Of a stretch of DNA of 64,000 bases, positions 11,040-25,009 are shown piece after piece. Below the pieces are notes generated by a model. That model was not told the DNA's origin. It made no database searches and was given only the letters and a program-made list of their open reading frames with translations. This DNA comes from Plectrocnemia conspersa (Eukaryota; Arthropoda; Insecta; Trichoptera; Polycentropodidae): the NCBI GenBank assembly GCA_009617715.1, contig VTFK01000072.1, forward strand, positions 248,001-312,000, in the 5' to 3' direction. Each line of letters starts with the position of its first letter. Within the stretch, counting starts at the first letter, position 1. The position numbers and the translations under genes were made by a program.

Positions 11040-12959
11040 ATCGGAAAGTAAAGATGAAAGATAAATTATTTATGTTTATTGCACTAATGCTACGAGTTGA
11101 TAAAGCTTAGCAAAATAATGTGAATTTATAAAGAAAAAAATCCAACTTTTGAACAAAGATATGAACAGCAGTTCTTTCGGTCTTTCAGATTTTTTCTTAA
11201 ATGGTTATTATACTTGCTAATTGCGTTATTACGGTGTTAAACATATATTTTATAAATTTCGTATAAAACATGACTATAAATAAAAAGTCAATTTTAATGA
11301 AAATGATTAGGTATAAAATATATATTTTTATTTAGCGAGAAAATTAGGTACATGTTCTTATAAATATATAATATATAAAAAATACCTTCTGTTCTTGAAA
11401 ATTCATTAATTCATGAAGTAATCGAACAAATATATAATTTACCATAAATGTCCATAAAATGATTTAGTAACAAACTCATAAAATATAACTTTTCCATTAA
11501 AAATATTTATGTTTATTATAAACCTTTCTCGCGATTACTTGCGTAAGTTGTAGAGATTGTTGATTAGCAATTATGTTACATCTCGTAAATATTATTTCAT
11601 TCTATTTACGTGAACATTAAATTTAGTACTACTTAAAATAAGTTATAATTTGATTTACTATTTAGTACTTATTAGTAATGATTACTGATGAACATATTAT
11701 ATAACAGTAATAATAATAAAAACTTACAGGTAGGTAAGGAGAATAATTTTAAATTGTCAATATTTTTAAATGCTTTTCCCTATGACATGTAATTAGCATA
11801 TTTAAAAAATACATTTTTCATGTTTAAATAATTACTTAATACCCCTTTGGCAAAATTATTTGAGAGAATTAATGGTGTCTTAACGAAGTTTGACCGCTGT
11901 GGCGTAAAAAGCTCTAAAGGTCCATAACGCAGGACCTTAGCGGGACCATAAGCGAAGATTGATGAGACTTAGTGTCGATTCTATTTAAATTTATCTCTTG
12001 ACGGACTGATGCAGGTATTTAAAATTAGTTACCAATCGTAAAATAATAATTGAAAAATTAACGCTCGCGTGCAAATACGAAAAATCGAACCGTGGGAACG
12101 TGGGAACTCTTTCGCGATTGCTTGCTTTTAAAATAATTTTTAATTACTGCAATATACTATATATAATAACATAAATGTTGCAAAAATATTTGTTATAGTT
12201 TAAAAATCTTTAACTGTAAACCATGATTTTGTCACAGGGATGACATTAGGATTTTAGAGATGCGTTAGATACGTTCTTTATAAAAAAATGTTTATCCTAT
12301 CTATCACATAAGCAAAGACTTTTGAGTAGGATTTATTCAGGGAATCAACGTTGGATGAAAATAGATTCCTTTTTTTTTAAGACAATATAAAAAAAGTAGG
12401 CCTATAATTTTGAAATTTCGCATAGAAGTTTTAGTTGTTTGGGCTAGTTTAATTTTTGAGTCTTAAAGTTTCGGAAAAAAAGTAATTAAAAATAAAATAT
12501 TGATTTTATTAAAATTAACTAACAAAAAAAATATTATTCACTATTTCTATACTTGGTATCAGCTAAATTGATAGTTTGGTATTGTGCTTGCAATGTTCAG
12601 CTGCAATCTGAAATTTTTGCAGCTAAATATTTCCAGTCGTTTCATTTATATATTTAAAATACTTGTAACCACAATATTTACACGTTAAACTAAATAAGAT
12701 GATGGAAATGTAAAAAATATTTTCAGATTCATAGCCAAATAAAAATTGTTTTTTAATCATCTGTGTTTTAGTTATAAAAACGCGACTGAGTTTGTTTTGG
12801 CAGTGTTATACTTATTTTTTTTCGCTCATTATTCTGGAGATTTAGAGTAACTTTTTCGATGCTAATTTTGGAAATCTGGTTTTATAATAATGGGCTTTAA
12901 ATAATAACATAGTGTTATTTTTTATAATATGTTTCCTCACACATTAATAACTAAAAAAG
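11040..12959. other. AT-rich spacer with a weak island
   Basis: Mostly low-complexity A/T. The stretch at about 11850-12120 is more complex and holds no clear frame. It might be a small regulatory island. A short run at 12390-12480 resembles interspersed-repeat sequence, but I cannot assign it. Confidence 0.4.
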
Positions 12960-13275
12960 ATTTTGTAATTAATATCCGTTTGTCGGACGGGATGTAGCAA
13001 ATTGTCGAGGTGAGCGAATAATTATTTCGTCGAGTCGTTTCGCAAACGGCGTTTGTGTAACGTATGAACTATAAAGTGTCTGGGAAAATAGAATAAATTA
13101 ACCGCGATATTCCCAGACGTGGTGGAAACGCGAAACTTCAAGTTAACTTGCCACTTTGTCAACGGGTTGCAAAGGGAAGAGTACGAAATGTCGACGCGAA
13201 CGGAGGAAATTGGCAATTGATTAGCGTTTAAAGCCAACGGTGCATTGCTTAAGTAAGACGGTGTAATTTCATTCA
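12960..13275. promoter_or_regulatory. Candidate cis-regulatory island
   Basis: This is a G+C-elevated block with an inverted repeat TCTGGGAA (13079-13086) and TTCCCAGA (13110-13117), and the overlapping palindrome CAAACGGCGTTTG at 13043-13055. An 84-codon minus-strand frame (13022-13276) covers it but has no domain that I recognise, so a short coding exon remains possible. Enhancer function is inferred from composition and structure. Confidence 0.4.
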
Positions 13276-15299
13276 TAATTTAAAAATAAATTACTATATA
13301 GGGAACATATTTTATTATAAATAATCTGGATTACACTTATCTTTCACATTATGTTAATTGAATAATGTATATTTTATGAAAAAACATCGCATAAGATCGG
13401 TTGAATCGTCTTCTTATTGATGTTGAACAAATCTTCTTTTATATTAATGAAACGACTTCAGTAGTTCAAATCTGTATTTAACGAATGAAGCGAGCGTTGA
13501 TTGAAAAAAATACATATTTTAACAATCATTTAAATTTGTGGTCTAGTAATCAATATTTATTATAAATGAAATAACACTATGAACATTTTTACAAAAAGCT
13601 AGTTAACTTCTCTTCTTACAATGTATTTCATACAAGAAATCTAATATGACTTCAGTGCGGCGAAGATAACACACAGAGGCATCGTATGACCTTTGCTCTT
13701 TAGTAAATGCGCTTCTAGTCTTCATTGTTAACTAGTCTCATTCTCTAAACATTTGCATAAAATATGTTTATTTTATTTAAAACTACATCCATACATTGAA
13801 ACTATAAAAATCTGTGAACATCTGCAGATAGACGTTATCTAGTTAACCTCTTAAGATCACTTAGCACGTCAACTTGAATGGCGATCTAAAAACGTTTTAT
13901 CTATCGAAGGGATTCTTGCACGCGTTTCGTGCCTTTTAAAATTATTTAAATAGAAAAAATCAACCCCTTTTAACCGTAAAGAATCCAGGTGACTAGATTT
14001 TCCCTCTTTGTATATTTTTGGGTGTAATATTTAAGTTGTTTGCCCATGTGTCTCACTTTCATGCGTTGTCAATCAAATCCAGGATATTGAATGCGTGTAA
14101 CGTGAGCCATAAGATAACAATGCTTTAGTGTGGCGTGTCGAATATATAAAAAACAGGGATCGTGTATTTTTAACATAAATTTTTGATTATAGTCGTAAAA
14201 GTTTAAACATGTCAACATATCGAAAAGGCGGCCGTAAAGCGTTATCAGTTTTATGATTCATAAATGCGGCGTTAAAGTGAGGTCATTTTGATCGGGAGAA
14301 AAATCGATTTAATTTATTTCGGTATTTTTTACTGCGGCGTGGTTTAATTTAATTAAAAAGGTACATGTCATAAAATTAATATTGGATATTAAAACAAGTT
14401 GGTAAAAATCCATAACTGCATATACTATTTTCTGATATTTTCATGATTAACTAACGCATTTTAGATTGTTTTTATCTGTGTACAGTTACAAAGTTATTGA
14501 ATAATATTACACCTTTAAACAACATTTGTGCAATATGGATATTATAATGTTATTTGTTAAATTTTATTGTATAATATATTTATAGTTAGTGCTATACACT
14601 CTGTATTATATTAAAAAATTAATAACACAATATTAGCCTCAAAACTAATCTTTCATTTCTCCATTCGTCATATATGGGGAAATGGGAAGAGAGCAACGAT
14701 CATAGTGATTCCCTGACTACTTGCTCAATCATGGTTGACTTTGGCGAAACTAGAATATCTGTTTTTATCTGTTGTGATATGAAATTGTAGTGATCGGATT
14801 TGCTATAGTTCAATCAGAAAATTCTAAAAACTTCATCGATTATACTTTAAGATTTCAGATCTAGTTCTTAGAACATATCAAATTTGATAAATCTAGATCT
14901 AAATATTATTTAATAAATTAGTAAAATACACAGTTTACATAGCTATCCAATTTACACGTTAATACATTCAATGTGTTTATTATTAAACTGCATGTTTACC
15001 ATTATTCAAAGGTAGATAATATACTTACTAATTATTATGAAATATAATACTATCAAAGAAGCGCTAAAGGCGCTTTTATTTCATGAGTGTATTTATTGCA
15101 GTAATAATAGTTTCATTACTATCAGAATTTTTATTTTTTTTGGTTAATTAATTTAAATATATACAATCATGATACTAATCGTTTTTTTATTATACAATAA
15201 ATACATCACCTGCTCATTATATATTAAAAAGTCAAAAATATTTTAGCATTTCAAAACAACAAAATTAAATAGATTGACCTCAAAAAAATTCACCCACAG
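13276..15299. other. Spacer of intermediate complexity
   Basis: No gene is visible. Blocks at about 13640-14120, 14190-14350 and 14640-14830 are somewhat richer in G+C than the rest. The octamer GTCGTAAA lies at 14192-14199. Everything else is A/T-rich. Confidence 0.4.
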
Positions 15300-15830
15300 C
15301 AAAAACTACGTTTTTTTCTCCAACAGTCAATTTCTACTCTAGCCTAGGGTAACAATTATCCCCGATAGTGAGAAACTGTCAGCCATTATGCAAAACGATC
15401 TGTCAAACGCGGAAGACTGTTACAAATAGCCGCGCATAACTCGACCGGCACGCATTAGTCGAGTTATGTTAATGAGCTTTTTGAGGAGCACTCGCACAAA
15501 AGGACTCACTGGTCTCATACAAGTAGAAATATAGGACATGATTTACATACCTCGAGAAGGTATAAGGTTCAATCCTGAGGGAAGGTATTTGTAGAGAGAA
15601 AGAAAGAGAAGGGGAGAATTGGAAAAAATAATTAAAATGCTTGAGATGTGTTGGAAATACCTTTCGTCCGATTAATAACGCACCTTTGAAGATTTATGGG
15701 ATAGTATGGGATAAATTCGGCTCGGGGCGGAAAGGATCAGTTTCTAATATTGAGCCTGAAATGGGAACCGACGCTAAGGGCGATTTGTTTCGAATCGTAA
15801 GCGTTGATTGCATGCTTGATTTGTAAGTTA
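15300..15830. promoter_or_regulatory. Candidate regulatory island with 11-bp inverted repeat
   Basis: The island contains a perfect inverted repeat, CATAACTCGAC at 15435-15445 and GTCGAGTTATG at 15458-15468, separated by 12 nt. It also has a polypyrimidine-AG acceptor-like site (15311-15326) and a donor-like GTAAGT after 15823. No frame spans the interval, so if these splice sites are used the exon would be non-coding. A 61-codon frame at 15641-15826 has no recognisable domain. Confidence 0.4.
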
Positions 15831-18800
15831 AACAATATTATATAAGGTGCGTTATAAAGCTTCTTCAGCGTTTTAGAAGTAAAATAAAATAATAAAAAAA
15901 CATTTAAAATCGTTAGCATTTGAGCAAATTTATTTATTACCACAGCTTCATTATTTAAGAAACACTTGTACATTTTTATTTTAATTATTTTTATTTGCAA
16001 ATATAATATACATACATAAGTGTTTTGAATACTTCGCTTGTGATATTGCGTCATGAAATTGACAAAGAGAGAATCATATATCTCGCTAGTTAATTCACAT
16101 TGTTAGACATTGTGCTACGGTTGCTTAAAGACCTACGATTTTTTCAATCTCCTATTGAATATAAAAAATCCAAGCTAATTATTAAATTAAAACAAATTTT
16201 ATTATCTTTTCTATTCGTATTAATCAATATCGTTGTGAATAATTAAAATCTATATTGTAACTAATATGTTACCAGTTTTATTATACAACTTAACCCGATA
16301 TAAATTAAAACTTATTTTGTATTCATTATAATTATTTTTGTTTATCCTGTTATCACAAATGTATATCATTGTGCCTTATTGCACTACCGTTTTGCAGTGG
16401 TACGTAATCGGTCGTCAGCACGTCATTGTTCAGTTTCTTTAGTGGTTTCATTAGCACTTATTGCAGTAGCATGTAGTCGTATTTTATAAGTAAAAGTTAA
16501 AGGTTAAAAATGAAAAATATAAGAATTAGGGCAAAATGCAATGTGCAAATGTCAAGTCGCTACTGTTAATTGTTTGAAGGAGTTAATGCGACAGAGAGGC
16601 AGACATTTTTTGTTGTATAGTATTTTTCATACCAGAAAATATTATAAAAATATTTCACGATATCAGATTTTCCTACTAATCTCTTATATCGGTGACTACG
16701 ACCTTGTATTTAAATACAAGCATAAAATGGCAAAGCACATATGGTTTTAAAGGTTAAAGATAACATATCAATGGCTCCATATCTTTAGTAAATGCACTCA
16801 CATTATCACTTTATTTCTTGTTTTTTTCTTTCGCTTATATTGTAAATTTTTTTCTTCTTAAATTATAACCACTGACGATATATTTTATATATTATTATTT
16901 TTTAGCAAACTGTAGCTAATAACAAATTATAAATATAAAAATGATTATAAACCAGTAACATGTAAATAGTATGTTTGTAAAATTATTTTTATATTGCAAA
17001 AAACGTATTAAAATAAAATTGGTTAGTTTTTTCCGTTACAAACTATTTTATTATATAAATGCTGCTTATCCCAATATTTCTTAAATAGCGTATATTTCAG
17101 AACACTAATTCCTTTGATGGATCAATGCATAATCTTAAATTCTTTTATGTATTTTTTCTGTGTCCTACTTTCTAAAAATATATTTAAATTAAATAAACGT
17201 AGTTTCTGTGCAATTGGAAATTATTAGATCTTTTTTTATCATTAAACATGGGGTATGTTATGTATACTTTTCTTTTATTAGTAGTATAGACCTAAGTTCG
17301 AATTCCATATAAACTTTGTTGTTATTTTTTTTTTTTCTTTTTTGTCTGGAAGAGCAGAATTATTGATTATTATCTATTTAAAATTTTAATCATTATCACT
17401 GATTTACTTTTCCTACATTATCTTAATCTCACGGCTGAATATCATGATTATTTAAAATCGAGCTGAATAGAACATATTAGGTATAACAAATTATCTAATA
17501 GGGAACTACTTCAGCTCATAAGGAATACTATATATGTGTAAAAACAGTAAGTTTTAATAAAGAATTATAAGATTGGAATACTTCTTTAAAAATAAGTTAA
17601 AATATTTTTAAAGTTTTGTTTTTCTCATGTGGCTTATATCTCAGGCATTCCATTTTCATAATAAAATATATAACTTATTTGTAAACTTTTACATATTACA
17701 ATTCATACGTTAATTTTTTTTTTAATTTTATTATAAATAAAGATTACTAAAAAATTTGACAAACTTTAACATTTCTTTACCAAATATTTTAATAAATTTG
17801 TTTAAAAATTAAATAAAATGGGTTGACGACACATATTGATTAAATAATCAGGATCATCAGTAGTTGTTGTGTCGTAATTTGAGGACTTGCTAAAATAATA
17901 TAATACTTTTGATTTTAAATGTGTTTTTTTCGACGTAAAATCAACGATTGTCTAATTGAGCGGATATCTTTTGAATATAATTTATTATTATTTTCAAAAA
18001 ATTGCATAAAAATCGCAAACAAAACAAAAAAGGTCGGTGGAAAATTCAAATGATAAAGCCAGTACCCAAATATCTCTGTCGTACACTAAGACTAGTACCA
18101 AATATCCCAAGATTATTATTCAATAGAATGATAACACTGCAAAATTTAACTGATTACCGTAACTGATATACAGTCTAACAAAACAATAACAAATATTCTG
18201 TTTCCGCCCTCATTAAACGCATTGGCCGGATGATCGAGAAATGACAAAGACGTTAAACTATATTATACAGAACGCGGTCGTACTAAAGCAATTGATAGCA
18301 ATTTACTGTAACAATATTATTATTGAATAAAGAGTTTTTTCATCCGAAATAAAAGGTCGTTATATTTATTATATAAACTCACATTATTTTAGGTTTTCAT
18401 AACATACTTTATATCAGACTTAAAATTGAGCATGTAATAAAATTAGTATTCGATATTACCTAATTCATAAGAAACTCAATTTAAATGCTTTATGTACTTA
18501 TTTCAAATGTACGCAAAGTATAATCTTAAATCAGAAATATATTTCTCTTTTCTTTAGCTGCTAATTAAATACTAATATTATTAACCATTGCTAAGCTTGA
18601 ATTTCACGCTTTTATTAAGATTTGACTTGGGTTTGATTATAATTAAAGTGGTTTAAATTTTTATAAAAATATTATTATATAATAAAAATGTGGCGTTCAA
18701 ATTAAATTATCGGTTGCGATTATAAAACTATGAAATGATTCAGACGATGCGTTTTAATTGCAATGTTTAATTTATTACCATTTTCGTGCCTACACTAATT

Positions 18801-18999
18801 AGCGATTATATAAATTCTGGTTTCGATTCTATTTAATTTTACGATACATTCGCAATGGCTCGGCAGATGCAAATAAATATATAAAATAACCAGTTTAAAC
18901 CATACGTTTTATAGCGAGAACAAATGCTCTTTTAAATATATAATATCCATTGGTTTTAACTAAAACTCATAAATGGTAATATCGAAGCGCTAAACTGAA
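15831..18999. other. AT-rich spacer
   Basis: Long A/T-rich stretch without a recognised gene or repeat. More complex sequence occurs at about 16380-16740 and in a small G+C-richer patch at about 18180-18310. A GTTCGAATTCC near 17291-17301 resembles a tRNA-type B box but has no matching A box or cloverleaf. Confidence 0.5.
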
Positions 19000-19480
19000 T
19001 ATTTTCAAAGGTATTGAATATCGAAATAGTTTTCGACAATTCGAATCGTTCGATTAAATCGGACGCCGTGTAGTTACGAGCGTGTGGTTATATGTAAATG
19101 GGCTTTCACGACAGAAGTTTAATTACAAACACACATGTCGTTCTAGGGTAGAAGACTGTTCTATATTAGAAGACTGGCGCCAGTCAAAAAACGAGAATAG
19201 AGACAGTTTTGTGTTAAACAAATATTAATGAATAATTACAAGAGTTTCTTATAGTACAAGAACTCAATCTAAAACGGCCTAGTTCCTGGAATATCTAGTA
19301 GACCCCTTAGTAGACGGAATTGATTTACATCTAGAGGGGAGACTTATATATTATTACAGTGCACAAATACACCTGAGCTTTTAATTAATTTCGTTGCACG
19401 ACAGTTGCTCGCTTTCACATGCGGAATGCGTACGCGTCGGTATTTGGTTCGTCGGTACCCATTAGGGTGTATTGTATGTG
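19000..19480. promoter_or_regulatory. Candidate regulatory island with 14-bp palindrome
   Basis: The sequence is complex and G+C-elevated. It contains the perfect palindrome GACTGGCGCCAGTC at 19172-19185, and the word AGAAGACTG is repeated at 19150-19158 and 19168-19176. No frame of note is present. Regulatory function is inferred. Confidence 0.4.
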
Positions 19481-19879
19481 TTCATGTGAATTAATTATGA
19501 AATATTGTAAGATGTACAATCACTTTTATGCCTCTAATGAATCAGTGGTTTAGGGTTCAGAATTTACGTTCTATCTGATGATGTCGATAGAAGATAGGTA
19601 TAGGTTTATTCAAAATCTTATTGTAGTATTATAAAATGTATAAAACATTAATAGAGCTAATTTGAAACAAATAATTTTATTATATTTTAAAAGTTTTTTT
19701 TCATGATTACATCTATCCTTTTTTGCATGATAGTGAATGCATTATTTTTGACAGGAATAACAGCTTACATTTTTTGCGACAGTATTGATCAATTTACTAT
19801 TATATATGTTATCTATGTGATCTACATATATATTTTATCCATTTCAATTTAAACAACTCAGTGCAACTTAAGTCAGTAA
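19481..19879. other. AT-rich spacer
   Basis: Nothing recognised. A/T-rich with short simple runs. Confidence 0.5.
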
Positions 19880-20430
19880 CAGAAGAAAATTTGCTCCAGT
19901 TCTAGTCCTCGCATAAAGCAAGCAACTCGACGATCGTTTGTTACTCGGTCAGTCTATAATATTGAACTATATAATATATGATCAGCAACCAGTTCGTACT
20001 TTAATCCCTGGGACTCGATTGCCGGGACCATTGTGTCCGTCGACAATTAGCTAGCACAATGCCATTGTCTGTAAAATATATCAGGATGCTGACTGAATAA
20101 GAGACTTTGCACAATGCCGCATCGATTCACCATTCAGTTCCTTCTAAGCAAATTTTTTGCCTCAGCGTTATTCGATTTCGGATTGGTTAAATAAAAACAA
20201 ACATGAACTATGTGTATGTATATATTGTAGAGCAACTACACTGTAACATGGAGTGTAGGATATTGCCACGTTCCAATTTACAATAAATATCCGAACAGGG
20301 CCCATGTGCGCTTTGGAACATCTGCTCTGTATATTGACTACCTAGGCCCAATGCATGAATGGCGCTTGATACGAAATTGCCTAATTATCCCGTAAACACC
20401 TTGTTGCCAATGCACGTACAGTAGACAAAT
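19880..20430. promoter_or_regulatory. Candidate cis-regulatory island
   Basis: About 550 bp of mixed, non-repetitive composition with no frame above about 60 codons, flanked on both sides by A/T-rich spacer. I see no diagnostic motif cluster in it. It is listed because its composition matches the other islands. Confidence 0.35.
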
Positions 20431-21499
20431 ACTTGAACATATTGCGGATGGTATAATTGTTTAAATTTACGTGTCACTATATTGGAAATATTATTAAAAA
20501 TAAGCAATAAAAAGTAATTATAATAAAACTTGTCACAGAGGCGAAACTATTTTTTTATATAATATCAATTACAACATTAATATATTTAATGTTGAATAAT
20601 ATTAAAACCAATCTTACTGAAAAGCAAATATAAATTAGTATAAAGATAATTATAAACAACTCATATTGGTTTGCATTAGGTGTTTTTGATATAGGAAAAA
20701 AATGGTAAAAAAAAATATATTTTAATGATCATACTAATATTTAGGGCAAAGAAAAAAATTATCAACGGAAATTTTGCTAAGTTGGTGTTTAATTAATGAT
20801 TCAATTTAAGTAAAGACAAAGACTGCATGAATGGCAAGAATCTGCTGGATTTGTTTATATAAATTATAATATAAACGAAGCTGGTTATACTTATCTTATA
20901 TATTTTAATAATAATAAAGTCAATCCATAAGAGGCAGGCATGATAAGTACTATTTTAATTTTTATTTAAAAGTAAAATTTATTATACATAAATATTTTAA
21001 GCAGAGATTTTTTAGTATTATCATTTAATGTGCTCAATTATATTAAAAAGAGACTTGCTGCATTACATTTTTTGCTTGCGTTCATTTTTTTACTATATCT
21101 GTTTTAATTCAGTTACCAATTATATAGTTAAATAAATATAATTTTTTAGTTTATTTTTATAAGGTTTTTAGTAACAGATATGTACATATATTAAAATTAG
21201 GCTTGGGCTTATATTGTACAATGGACGTTTGGCAACTGTATAGTCAAGTTTAATATTATTTTCTCAAGTAGAAATATATATATCTACCTGTAAAATGTGT
21301 ATATAATTTCATTGAAACCGTAGTGTAATTATATTGATATCGGTGAATATATAACTTTACTGAAAAATACACATTTTGTGTATTATTTAGTACATCATTT
21401 TAAGTTTGTTTTATGTAGTGTTCTCCTTGAAGTTAAGCTTTTGGTTTATGCATACAAATAAATAACATAAACATTTTATACCCCACATCCCACACACAT
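20431..21499. other. AT-rich spacer containing a repeat copy
   Basis: A/T-rich with no gene. It includes copy A of the diverged repeat shared with 32711-32855 (listed separately). Confidence 0.5.
21194..21302 (+). repeat. Diverged interspersed repeat, copy A
   Basis: This stretch shares ordered blocks with 32711-32855: TTAGG followed by TTGGGCTT or TTGGGTTT, then AATGGACGTTT with GCAACTG, then AATATATATATCTAC and AAAATGT. The order and orientation are the same and spacing differs by insertions, as expected of old copies of one element. The family is not recognised and no coding capacity is visible. Confidence 0.55.
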
Positions 21500-21880
21500 A
21501 CACATAGGCTTTTCTACAGTTAAACGCCTCGCAATTCCATCACACCAATCATGGAAATACATTTCATCATTAAACCGCGTAACGAATTGTTCGAGCGGCG
21601 TTAATCGCTCGCCGTTCGTTCGTTCGCTCTCGCCCTTTTAATTAAAATCGTTGCACAATAGAGCACTGCATTATCGACCGGCCAAATAAATAAAAACATG
21701 AAAAAGGCTTTCGATCAAAAGAAACGTGCGATTTCGCGAGCTTTCGAATTAAGCACGCTTCCGTGCCGACGTCGAATTTCAACCATTTCCCATTATACGC
21801 AAAAGTAAACTTAATTTCCATGAACGCGGTTTACGAGTGCGCAGACACTACGTACAGCCAGATAAAAGGTGATTGAGGTT
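21500..21880. promoter_or_regulatory. Candidate enhancer island, homeodomain-like palindrome
   Basis: A G+C-rich island with a run of GTTCG and CGTTCG words at about 21613-21628, and the 12-bp palindrome TTTTAATTAAAA (21636-21647), which is a paired homeodomain-type core. No reading frame of note. The function is inferred. Confidence 0.45.
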
Positions 21881-22689
21881 ATAATATGAAATAGAGTTGT
21901 TTCAATTCTCGGTAGGAGTAAAGAGTAGCTTTACTGCTTTTTTTGCAACACTTAAAAATGTTCTAAATTGCATTTTTTTTTATTGATTATAATTTTTTTA
22001 ATATATAGTAAATTTTAAACTTGTAAAATTAAAAAAATTAGGACATCTAAAAATTAAATGTTTACTATTAACATCTCTATATCAATACTAACATTTTTTT
22101 ATTTCATTTTTAAATATTATAATTATGATTTTATTAAAAATAGAAAATCTTAGTTGGCTTTGTATGTATATTAAAAATTAATTTAATTTTTATTATTATT
22201 TTTAGTATTTTGTGCATTTTAAATAAATATATTTACATGTGTTTCTGGCTTTACTTTAAAATGATTAAAAAATAATTACTTAGATAGAAAATGTAAATTT
22301 ATTTTACTAAAATAAATACACACAAATTTAATGTAATTTTTATGATTTAATAGTATACGAAATACGCTCTATATTAAATTGATTCGTGCAAATAAAATTA
22401 TACAATGATAAAATAGTACGCAGATAGATCATTTGTGTCGTGGCTTGTTATATATGTTAAATATTTAATACAGACGCATTTTCAAGATTCACTTAAAAAT
22501 TGACATATATTTTGTGGGCGTTAAATCACTGTATTATTTATTTTCCATTATCCCTAGTTTTTTATTTAAAAAAAAATTATTATTATATTTATATTTATTC
22601 AATCACAGGTTCACTCTGATGTCATGGCTTTATTAAAATTCTTAATAATGAATCGTAAAAATGTTTAACAATGCGTATTTTTTCATTTA
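21881..22689. other. AT-rich spacer
   Basis: Extremely A/T-rich with many oligo-A and oligo-T runs. Nothing recognised. Confidence 0.6.
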
Positions 22690-23040
22690 GACATATTCAC
22701 ACGTCTTTTTCAATTAAACCAAAAAGGCGTACCTCGAAAAGTTCGTCACGGGTGCGCGAGCTTTAAAGCTCGCTTTCGAAACGAATAATACCGACACGCA
22801 CTGCGATAAGTGAATAAAAAAAATCGACGTTTAAGTGTATTGCTGTGTTTTCGTTGTTGAAATTAAATGCAATTAGCGTTCGGGATGTGTGCGGCGTGTA
22901 ATTTAATCACGGGCATCGGCAGAACAAGGCGGAGGCGAGAGATATAATCGCGTTAAATTTACCTGTGCACATTGTCACTTTTCATTATGCAAGTCGCAGC
23001 TTATTGTTCTTTGCTGGAAATGCTTGAGAATGTTGAGTGT
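22690..23040. promoter_or_regulatory. Candidate regulatory island with 18-bp perfect palindrome
   Basis: The centre of this island carries the perfect palindrome GCGAGCTTTAAAGCTCGC at 22756-22773. The rest is complex sequence with CpG-rich words and TGCAATTAGCG (a TAAT-type core). No frame covers it. A palindromic binding site for a dimeric factor is one reading, and chance is another. Confidence 0.45.
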
Positions 23041-23509
23041 AAAAAAGAAACAAGTGTTTAAGTGAGAACCATGTTTTTATTGTAATTAAAGGTAATTGTG
23101 TGCATGATATGACTTAAAACATATTTTTATTTATATTAGAAAACTTTCAAAACACAGCTTCATATTTATTATCTTCTATATTGTTTAAATAATATTAAAA
23201 ATTTATTTCAATTATATAATTATTTGCAGATAGATTAACTTGAAAGTTTTTTATTTCAATATTTTTATTTTTATTTCTGTATTTTATATACATTTAAATA
23301 ATGTAAATATAAATTTAAATTAAGTGCACATAGAAATTGTTCAATTATTTTTAACATTTAGGATTGATGCATTAATTAGGGTGTGTTTTTCTGAAGAAAG
23401 CTTCTTTAATTTAAGCGATTGCAATTTTACCTAAATATTTAAATTAGCGTTTATTAAGAAATAAATATCAGTGCACTATATGCGGAACTAAAAATTGTGG
23501 ATCGAAATC

Positions 23510-23552
23510 TGAGGACTAAACTTTTTTATCCATTTGAGGACTAAACTTTTTT
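23510..23552. repeat. 25-bp tandem duplication
   Basis: TGAGGACTAAACTTTTTT occurs at 23510 and again at 23535 in direct orientation with a 25-bp period. This is a simple local duplication. Confidence 0.8.
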
Positions 23553-23696
23553 CCATATATAAACTACAATATTTTTCAGTGTTTTGTACAATGTATATCA
23601 ATCACTGTATTTACTTTATAATTTGCGTTATAAATATTAAATATGCACTATAAATAATAAATAATGGTGCAATTAAATAATTTGCTATTTTTATAT

Positions 23697-23748
23697 TGAT
23701 TCTCAATTAAAATTATTTTTGTGGAAAAATAATTTTAATTGAGAATCA
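23697..23748. repeat. Perfect 24-bp inverted repeat, 4-nt loop
   Basis: The left arm at 23697-23720 is exactly complementary to the right arm at 23725-23748, separated only by GTGG. Perfect arms with such a tight loop suggest a fold-back (template-switch) event or a very young hairpin element rather than an old conserved RNA. Confidence 0.8.
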
Positions 23749-25009
23749 TATTTAGTGGGTTTAACAATCTAGAATATATTTTTTAAATTAAATGTTAAAA
23801 TAGTTAGGTAATATTAAAGATCTTTCATAAGAACTTTAAGATTATAACACTTAAATTTTCTATCCAACTTATTTTATAATAAGAATAAATAAGACTTTCC
23901 ACTTCTCCATTTCCACTTCTCGATTTTCTCGTTGGAAAAATATTGATAGAGAAAAAAATATGTGATTTTATTAGTACAGTATATTATATTTTATATCTTT
24001 ATATTTTTAATGAACAGCTAACTAGATAATTGTTGAGAAGAACAAACTTTAATAGGATGATGATTTTTTATAATGGACGCGAATAATCGAAGAACCAAAA
24101 CGGATCGATCCACTGTAATTAATTACAAAGCGTCGAGATATGAAGGAATTATGGAATTGCTTCTGTATTTTTACCGTAGAGAAAATTGCCAATTATAGCT
24201 GTTGCTAATTTCAAACAAGATAGAAGTAAAATAGCTCTTTTCAATTTTGAAAAAACGAGATTTTTTTGCCTTATATAATTATTAGTGTGGTTCTTAAACT
24301 ACCAAAGCAAAAATTTGGCCTATTGGAATAGCTAAGTAAATCGTAAATTTTTTATTTTCATTCAAGTGCTTCTGACTTTAAGTTAAAGTTTCTTAGAAAG
24401 TAAGCATATTTTTAAACAGCAGGCACGGACCTACCCTTTTTTTTTGCAGCGGTATTAAAATAATAATCCGCAGTTGCATTACATTTGAAAATATTCGTCA
24501 ATTTAAAAGAAAGCTCAGTAAATTCTTGAGAAATTAGAAAATTTCATGAGATTTTTAGATTTGCTATTTTTTCAAAATTTTTGAAAAATAATTTTCGAGA
24601 AGAAACACTACTTGTGACGTGCTATTTAACTCTAAGTTGCCGTGCATTGATTTACAAAATTTATTAAGTATAACAAAAATACTTTATATTTTCGATCCAT
24701 AAGATACATTTCATTTCTTATAAATTTAGTTAAAAAACTGGCTTAACATAGATACTGTTTAGAATATTTCTGTAGCATTAAATAGTAATAAAAGACAATT
24801 TAATTTTACTTAAATTTAATTTTAATAAAATTAATTCTTTTAAATTAAAAGTGCTAATTCAATTAAATAAAATTTAAAAAATATATTGCTGCAAAAATAA
24901 CAGTAAATACAATTTGTTATTATTGTATGTAACTAACTTTTCAGTATTAAAAAAAACGTTATTTTCAGCACGAACCGTGCTGTCACGTAGAATTGTCTAG
25001 TTTCATTAA

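Larger units (their letters stand above)
23041..25009. other. AT-rich spacer with a tandem repeat and a hairpin
   Basis: A/T-rich. The 25-bp tandem duplication at 23510 and the 24-bp perfect hairpin at 23697 are listed separately. A block at about 24050-24260 is more mixed but has no frame. Confidence 0.5.

Noticed and set aside
15311..15823. A 0.5-kb exon between an acceptor-like and a donor-like site
   Set aside because: No frame is open across it. Kept only as a note under the island at 15300.
17291..17301. tRNA or tRNA-derived SINE suggested by GTTCGAATTCC
   Set aside because: No A box at the right distance and no acceptor or anticodon stem can be drawn.
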